A DNA stretch of 64,000 nucleotides from Azospirillaceae bacterium. GTDB taxonomy: Bacteria; Pseudomonadota; Alphaproteobacteria; Azospirillales; Azospirillaceae. How positions within the stretch are numbered: position 1 is the stretch's first letter; every line of letters starts with the position of its first letter. Under the pieces are notes generated by a model, which made no database searches, had not been told where the DNA came from, and worked only from the letters and a program-made list of their open reading frames with translations. The translations under genes were made by a program, and so were the position numbers. Positions 58,584 to 64,000 of the stretch are shown here, piece by piece. Location of the stretch: assembly GCA_028283825.1 (NCBI GenBank), contig JAPWJW010000001.1, forward strand, positions 806,001-870,000. The letters are read 5' to 3'.

Positions 58584-60839
58584 TCAGCCCTTGGCCGGTG
58601 GCGCGTCGCGTTCCAGCCACCAGGCCGACAGGGCCTCGGCCGGCACGCCCCGGCAATAAAGGAAGCCCTGGGCCACGGGCACCCCCAGGGTGCGCAGGCG
58701 TTCGGCCTGCTCCTCCTTCTCCACGCCCTCCGCCACCACCTGGGCGTCGATGATGGCGGCGACCTGGACGATGGCGCGGACCAGCATGTCCGACTTCACG
58801 TCCTGGTTCATGCCCTGCACGAAACGGCGATCCACCTTCACCGTCGTGGCGGGCAGGCGGTTCAGGTAGCTGAGCGAGGAATAGCCGGTGCCGAAATCAT
58901 CCAGCGCCACGCCGAAACCCCGCTCGCGCAGGCCCTGGATGTGCAGGAAGGCGCGCTCATCATCGCCGACGAAGGCGGACTCGGTGATCTCCAGTTCGAT
59001 GCCTTCGGCCGTGGCCTGCTGGGCCCGCAGCACGCCGTCGATGCCGGCCAGGAAATCGGCCTGCTGCACCTGCAGGGCGGAAACGTTGACCGCCACCGGG
59101 ATGTCCAGTCCCTCCGCCCGCCAGGCGCGGCGCTGGCTGATGGCCATCTCCAGCACCATCAGGCCCAGCGGCACCACCAGGCCGCTGGCCTCGGCGATGT
59201 CCAGGAACGCGGCCGGCATCAGCAGGCCGTGCCGGGGTGACTGCCAGCGCACCAGCGCCTCCACCCCCACCGGCCGGCCGGTGGCGAGGTCCAGCTTGGG
59301 CTGGTAGTGCAGCACCAGTTCGCGGTTGCGCAGCGCCGTGCGCAGTTCCGCCAGCAGGGCCAGGTTGGCGCTCTTGCGTTTTTCCAGTTCCGGGTTGAAG
59401 GGCGAAAGCCGGCCCCGGGCCCGCAGCTTCGCGTCCTTGAGCGCCAGCGATGCCTGCTGCACCAGCGCGTCACCCCATTGTCCGGGAATGGCGTCCGGTG
59501 TGGTGCGGACGTCGGGCGGCAGGGCGTAGGTGCAGCCGCCGGTGGCCGAGACGGCGGTGTTGTGGCCGGCGACGTCGAACCCGGTCTCGAACGCCAGTTC
59601 CAGGCGCTGTTCCAGGTCAGCCAGCGACAGCTCCGCCAGCGATGGCACCGGCAGGGCCAGGGCATAACGGTCGCCGCTGAATCGGCTGATGGTCAGCGCT
59701 TCGGGGAAGTTGGCGACCAGCCGGTGCGCCACGGCGCGCAACAGCGCGTCGGCCACCTGGAAGCCCAGGCGGCCGTTGATGAAATGGAACTGGTCCAGGT
59801 CCAGCAGGATGACCACCAGCCCCTGGGCCGGGTCATGCCGTTCCAGCGCGGTGATGAAGCCGGTACGGTTGGGCAGGCCGGTCAGCGGGTCGGTGAAGGC
59901 CACCGACCGCATGTGTTCGAACAGGGTCGCCGTCTCGAACCCCAGCGCCACATTGATGGTGAACAGGCGCAGCAGGTCGCGCTTGCGCTCATCCACCGCG
60001 GTGGGGGTGCTCATGTAGATGGCGGCCGGGTGGGCACTGCCCGACTGCAGGTACAGGATGTCGCCGCCCCGGCTCTTGAAACCTTCCCGCCGCGAGAATG
60101 CCTCCAGCAGGGCCGCCTCGATCTCATGCTCCCCCAGGGTGGCCAGGGGTTTGCGGATGTGGTCGGCGAAGCGGCCGGCCGCGGCCACGATGACGGGGCC
60201 GTCCACCGTACCCTGGGCGCACAGCAGGCCCTCGGGCTCCATGCCCATCTGGGCCGCCAGTTGGATCAGCACGCCGGCGCTGAAATCGTTCAGGCTGCGC
60301 TCGCTGAACAGGTCGGCCGATGCCTTGATCACCTGTTCCAGGCCGCGGCGGTGGCGGTCCAGCGCCACGATCTGCTCATACGACCGCAGTGCCGTGATGA
60401 TGCTGGACGCCAGCCGGGTGACCGTCAGTTCGGTCTTGGCCTTGTAGTCGTTGATGTCGTACTGGCGGATGACTTCCAGTTCCGGCGCGTAACCGGGTTG
60501 GCCGGTGCGCAGCACGATACGGATCTGGTCGTTGCGCAGTTCTTCCCGGATGCGCCGCACCAGGTCCAGGCCCGCCCGCTCATCCTCCATCACCACGTCC
60601 AGCAGGACGACGGCGATGTCCGGCGTGCTCGCCAGGTATTCGAACGCCTCCCACGCCGTGTAGCAGCTGTCCAGCGTCAGGGGGCGGCCCCGGAAATCGA
60701 TGGCCTCCAGCGCCAGGCGGGTGGCCAGGTGTACTTGCTCATCATCATCGACCACCAGGATGCGCCAGCCCGGGCCGCTCTGCCGGGCGGTGCCGCGGTC
60801 GTCCTCGATATGGATCAGGGCTTCAGCCTGGTTCGCCAT
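58584..60839 (-). CDS. Response regulator REC-DUF3369-GGDEF-EAL protein
   Basis: 751 aa. REC receiver (about 25-150) with RILVVDDDEQVHLATRLALE and phosphoacceptor Asp in VVLLDVVMEDE. A DUF3369-like sensory region (about 165-320) follows. The GGDEF domain (about 325-490) has LTGLPNRTGFI but the site reads SGDRY in place of GGDEF, so it is likely catalytically dead. The EAL domain (about 510-740) keeps EALVRW, LEITESAF, ALDDFGTGYSSL, KVDRRF and VVAEGVE, so c-di-GMP hydrolysis is likely. Overlaps the upstream kinase gene by 17 nt, suggesting a two-component pair. Confidence 0.9.
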   Translation of the reverse strand: MANQAEALIHIEDDRGTARQSGPGWRILVVDDDEQVHLATRLALEAIDFRGRPLTLDSCYTAWEAFEYLASTPDIAVVLLDVVMEDERAGLDLVRRIREELRNDQIRIVLRTGQPGYAPELEVIRQYDINDYKAKTELTVTRLASSIITALRSYEQIVALDRHRRGLEQVIKASADLFSERSLNDFSAGVLIQLAAQMGMEPEGLLCAQGTVDGPVIVAAAGRFADHIRKPLATLGEHEIEAALLEAFSRREGFKSRGGDILYLQSGSAHPAAIYMSTPTAVDERKRDLLRLFTINVALGFETATLFEHMRSVAFTDPLTGLPNRTGFITALERHDPAQGLVVILLDLDQFHFINGRLGFQVADALLRAVAHRLVANFPEALTISRFSGDRYALALPVPSLAELSLADLEQRLELAFETGFDVAGHNTAVSATGGCTYALPPDVRTTPDAIPGQWGDALVQQASLALKDAKLRARGRLSPFNPELEKRKSANLALLAELRTALRNRELVLHYQPKLDLATGRPVGVEALVRWQSPRHGLLMPAAFLDIAEASGLVVPLGLMVLEMAISQRRAWRAEGLDIPVAVNVSALQVQQADFLAGIDGVLRAQQATAEGIELEITESAFVGDDERAFLHIQGLRERGFGVALDDFGTGYSSLSYLNRLPATTVKVDRRFVQGMNQDVKSDMLVRAIVQVAAIIDAQVVAEGVEKEEQAERLRTLGVPVAQGFLYCRGVPAEALSAWWLERDAPPAKG

Positions 60840-62640
60840 CAGGCGTCTCTCCTGCTGTGGCGGGGACGGACGGGCTTTCTATGGCCGCCGGGGCCGTCAG
60901 GGGTAGCGTCAGGGTGATGGTGGTGCCGGTCCCGGGAACGGACGTCACGGCGATGGCGCCGCCGAGGATGCCGGTGACGATGTTGTAGACGATGTGCATG
61001 CCCAGGCCCGAACCCCCTTGTCCCATCTTGGTGGTGAAGAAGGGTTCGAACAGGCGGCGGCGCACCTCTTCATCCATGCCCGCGCCGTTGTCCTGCACGA
61101 TCAGGGTGACCTCGCGCGCGTTGCGGCCGGCGTCCAGCCGCAGGATTTGGCCGGCGGCCTCGCGTTCCCGCCCCGGCAGCGGCTCGAAGGCGTGCAGTTC
61201 CGCGTTCTGGATCAGGTTGGTGATCACCTGGCCCAGGGGGCCGGGATAACTGTCCAGCCGGATGCCCTCGGGAACGCTGGCTTCCACCCGGAAAGAGGCG
61301 CGGCGCAGCACGGGGGCCAGGGTGGTCAGGGTGTCGGCCACCATGTCGCCCAGGTCGAAGGCGCGGCGCTGGGAACTGGTGCGGTCCACGGCAACCTGCT
61401 TGAAATGCTGCACCAGGGTGGTGGCGCGGTCCAGGTTGCGTTCCAGCAGGTCGGTGCTGTCGCGGGCCACCCGGGCGAAGCGGTCCACTGTGCTCTGCCG
61501 CAATTGCCCCGCCTCAATGGCGGCCAGGAAACGTGTGGTTTCCAGCGCCAGGGTGCTGCTGGCGCTGACCGCCACGCCGAGGGGGGAATTCACCTCGTGC
61601 GCCACGCCGGCGACCAGGGAACCCAGGGCCGCCAGCTTCTCGCTTTCCACCAGCTGGTCCTGCAACTGCCGCAGGGTGGCCAGGTTGGTCTCCGCCTCAT
61701 TCTTGGCGACCGACAGGGTCTGGGCCTCGGTGGTGCGGGCGGCAATCATGCGATCGCGCTCGGCACTCTTGTCGCGCAGCACGGCCAGGGCGGCCGCCAG
61801 CGCGCCGATTTCATCCCGGCGGCCATCGCCCGGCAGGGGGTGGTCGTAGCGCCCCTGCGCGAAGGCGGCGGTGGCGGCGGTCATGGCCTGGATGGGGATG
61901 GCCACCGTCCGCACGGCCAGCAGGGCCAACACCGCGCCGCTGACCGTCGCCATGGCGATGGCCGCGATCAGCAGCACGCGGGTGTTGCCATAGATGACGT
62001 TGCCCTCGCGTGCCGTGGCGCGGCCCTGGGTGACGTTGAACGCCAGGTCGCGCAGGACGGCGTCGGTCGCCTGGTTGTCGGCGTCACGCAAGGGCCCGTT
62101 GAACAGGGCCAGCGCCCCTTCCTGGTTATGGGCCTGGACCAGTTCGCGCAGACGCGCCTCGTACTGCATGTTGGCGGCCCAGGCCTGGTCGAAGGCATGG
62201 ACGCGGCGTTCATCCTCACTGCCGATGATGACATACTGCTGATAATCGCGCCGCGCGATCTCCACCTCCTGATTGCGGTGGTCCAGCGTTTCCAGGTCGT
62301 GCGCCAGGGTGGCGTCGTCGGGGGAGAACAGCAGGCGGGCCTGCGCCAGGCGATGCCCCTTGATGGCGGAGATCATCTGGCCGTTGACGGCGGTGCTGGG
62401 CAGCCAGTTGTCGCGGATGACCTCGGCCTTGGTGTTGACCGCCGCCAGCCGGTTGATGGCCAGCGCGCCCACCAGGACGATGCCCAGGGTCAGCAGGGCG
62501 AAGGCCAGTATAAGGCGCAGGCGCAGGCCGCTGGGGGGGACGCCATCCTTGGGCGGAAAGGCCGGCGTCGTTGCCGGGGGGGACAGATGCTGGGCCGCCG
62601 TCGCCATGTGCAGCGGCTGGGGACCGGAAGACTGTGCCAT
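60823..62640 (-). CDS. Sensor histidine kinase
   Basis: 605 aa from ATG 62640; an in-frame extension of 47 residues is possible but lacks a plausible signal. A membrane helix (LILAFALLTLGIVLVGALAI) precedes a four-helix periplasmic sensor, a second helix (VLLIAAIAMATVSGAVLALL), HAMP, a coiled coil and HisKA with His about 348 in GVAHEVNSPLGVAVSAS. HATPase boxes are NLIQNAELHAF, VQDNGAGMDEEV and GSGLGMHIVYNIV. Overlap with the REC protein gene strongly suggests it is the cognate kinase. Confidence 0.9.
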   Translation of the reverse strand: MAQSSGPQPLHMATAAQHLSPPATTPAFPPKDGVPPSGLRLRLILAFALLTLGIVLVGALAINRLAAVNTKAEVIRDNWLPSTAVNGQMISAIKGHRLAQARLLFSPDDATLAHDLETLDHRNQEVEIARRDYQQYVIIGSEDERRVHAFDQAWAANMQYEARLRELVQAHNQEGALALFNGPLRDADNQATDAVLRDLAFNVTQGRATAREGNVIYGNTRVLLIAAIAMATVSGAVLALLAVRTVAIPIQAMTAATAAFAQGRYDHPLPGDGRRDEIGALAAALAVLRDKSAERDRMIAARTTEAQTLSVAKNEAETNLATLRQLQDQLVESEKLAALGSLVAGVAHEVNSPLGVAVSASSTLALETTRFLAAIEAGQLRQSTVDRFARVARDSTDLLERNLDRATTLVQHFKQVAVDRTSSQRRAFDLGDMVADTLTTLAPVLRRASFRVEASVPEGIRLDSYPGPLGQVITNLIQNAELHAFEPLPGREREAAGQILRLDAGRNAREVTLIVQDNGAGMDEEVRRRLFEPFFTTKMGQGGSGLGMHIVYNIVTGILGGAIAVTSVPGTGTTITLTLPLTAPAAIESPSVPATAGETPDGEPG

Positions 62641-62847
62641 GAGCCGTGGTTTCCGCTTGCCGCCTGCAGCGCCCCCTGGGATCCCCAGGGGATCCAAGAG
62701 GCATTGTCTAACCTTAACCATTGCCACCGGTGGTGGACAGGGGCTGTGGCCTATCCTCCGGTACAGGGTCGGGTGGGGCAAGAACGCGAAAGGAGGGGCG
62801 TCGGTCGGTCGCGTCGGCCCTTGTCGTATCCAACTGCGGCGGCAACG

Positions 62848-62874
62848 AAAAAGGGCCGCCCGAGGGGGCGGCCC
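62848..62874 (-). terminator. Intrinsic terminator of glnA
   Basis: Stem GGGCCGCC / GGCGGCCC with a 6-nt loop; on the minus strand it is followed by five T. Lies 53 bp after the glnA stop. Confidence 0.85.
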
Positions 62875-62926
62875 TTTCCCGATGAAGGTGTTCCGGGAAA
62901 CCTGTTTGGGAACCCGGAGAACCCGA

Positions 62927-64000
62927 TCAGACGGAGTAGTACATCTTGTATTCGATGGGGTGCGGCGACGTTTCGAACGCCAGCACTTCTTCCATCTTCA
63001 GGTCGATGTAGCTGTTGATGAAGTCCTCGGTGAAGACATCGCCCTTCTTCAGGAAGGCGTTGTCGGCGGCCAGGGACTCCAGGGCCTCACGCAGCGAACG
63101 GCAAACGGTCGGCACTTCCTTCAGCTCTTCCGGCGGCAGGTCGTACAGGTTCTTGTCCATCGCGTCGCCGGGGTGGATCTTGTTCTGGATGCCATCCAGG
63201 CCGGCCATCAGCATGGCGGCGAACGCCAGGTAGGGGTTCGCACCCGGGTCCGGGAAGCGGACCTCGACGCGCTTGCCCTTCGGGCTGTTCACGAACGGGA
63301 TGCGGCAGGAAGCCGAGCGGTTGCGCGAGGAATAGGCCAGCAGCACCGGCGCCTCGTAGCCCGGGACCAGACGCTTGTAGCTGTTGGTCAGCGGGTTGGT
63401 GAAGGCGTTCAGGGCACGGGCGTGCTTAATGATGCCGCCGATATAGTACAGGGCGGTTTCCGACAGGTCGGCGTAGCCCGAACCGGCGAACAGCGGCTTG
63501 CCGTCCTTCCAGATGGACTGGTGGCAGTGCATGCCCGAACCGTTGTCGCCGAACACCGGCTTCGGCATGAACGTGGCGGTCTTGCCGTAGGCGTGGGCGA
63601 CGTTGTGCACCACGTACTTAAAGATCTGCATGGTGTCGGCCATGCTGACCAGGGTGCCGAACTTGATGCCCAGTTCGTGCTGGGAAGCGGCCACTTCGTG
63701 GTGGTGCTTCTCGACCTCGACGCCCATGTCGGCCATCACGGTCACCATCTCGGCGCGCAGGTCCTGGCCGGCGTCGATCGGGGCGACCGGGAAGTAGCCA
63801 CCCTTGACGGCCGGACGGTGACCCAGGTTGCCTTCCGGATAGGCCTTGCCGGAGGTGTACGGGCCTTCCTCGCTGTCGAACTCGTACATGACGCGGTTCA
63901 TCGAGACTTCGAACTTCACGTCGTCGAACACGAAGAACTCAGCCTCGGGGCCGAAGTAGGCGGTGTCGCCGATGCCGGCGCTGGCCATGTAGTTCTCGGC
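62927..64000 (-). CDS. glnA: Glutamine synthetase, type I (5' partial)
   Basis: 357 residues are visible; the frame continues beyond the window edge, so the N-terminal part is missing. Motifs are [33 protein letters not shown], the ATP-site region [14 protein letters not shown], and [20 protein letters not shown]. The adenylylation-site tyrosine lies in [10 protein letters not shown], so GlnE control is expected. Ammonia assimilation: glutamate + ammonia + ATP to glutamine. glnB upstream would be the usual neighbour but lies outside the window. Confidence 0.97.
   Translation of the reverse strand, partial: AENYMASAGIGDTAYFGPEAEFFVFDDVKFEVSMNRVMYEFDSEEGPYTSGKAYPEGNLGHRPAVKGGYFPVAPIDAGQDLRAEMVTVMADMGVEVEKHHHEVAASQHELGIKFGTLVSMADTMQIFKYVVHNVAHAYGKTATFMPKPVFGDNGSGMHCHQSIWKDGKPLFAGSGYADLSETALYYIGGIIKHARALNAFTNPLTNSYKRLVPGYEAPVLLAYSSRNRSASCRIPFVNSPKGKRVEVRFPDPGANPYLAFAAMLMAGLDGIQNKIHPGDAMDKNLYDLPPEELKEVPTVCRSLREALESLAADNAFLKKGDVFTEDFINSYIDLKMEEVLAFETSPHPIEYKMYYSV

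Overview
The window is GC-rich chromosomal DNA from an alphaproteobacterium. The supporting evidence is a GAAC-N7-GAAC (alphaproteobacterial type) LexA box, RcGTA-like phage tail genes, a type I glutamine synthetase, dense c-di-GMP and chemotaxis signalling genes, and many long GC-rich overlapping shadow frames. An Azospirillaceae-like (Rhodospirillales) host is an inference from gene style; no rRNA is present to prove it.

Layout: 1-15.1 kb is host chromosome. It holds a membrane propeller/GGDEF sensor (5' end outside the window), a crotonase, a LysR regulator, murA, dcd, a 51-aa basic protein, tRNA-Thr(GGT), a DUF2252 protein, a TonB receptor, and a WYL regulator divergent from a Tat-type DUF1579-like protein, followed by small envelope proteins. 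15.3-50.0 kb is a phage-like element. It begins with an SOS-box region, a small unknown gene and a XRE repressor divergent from a rightward operon. A full siphovirus head-tail-lysis set then follows: TerS, TerL, portal, protease, capsid, adaptor, stopper, tail terminator, tail tube, chaperones, tape measure, DUF2460, DUF2163, NlpC/P60, tail tip, spike, holins and lysozyme. The tail order matches the RcGTA gp1-gp15 order. No integrase, excisionase or replication gene is visible, so this is either a degraded prophage or a gene-transfer-agent-like element.

The most interesting part is the cargo. Two genes, one just before the terminase and one exactly between terminase and portal, encode proteins that share an N-terminal module and an R(I/P)PAG...G(Q/T)(F/W) hinge but have unrelated C-termini: a FlgJ-like glucosaminidase and an unassigned small domain. 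Each is followed by AT-richer immunity-like genes. The first partner has a signal peptide, matching a periplasmic target. The second is followed by two cytosolic paralogues. This looks like a phage-borne polymorphic toxin system at the position where MuF toxins sit in other phages. Other accessory inserts lie between stopper and tail terminator, chaperone and tape measure, tape measure and distal tail, and hub and peptidase. IS630-type remnants follow the tail spike.

50-64 kb returns to host genes: a nicotinate phosphoribosyltransferase, an ECF sigma/anti-sigma/periplasmic sensor operon, a second crotonase lacking the usual glutamates, a DUF1028 protein, a CheZ-like phosphatase with two FliM-like CheY-docking motifs, a frameshifted PaiB gene, an MmcQ/YjbR protein, a histidine kinase overlapping a REC-GGDEF-EAL protein, and the 3' part of glnA running off the window end.
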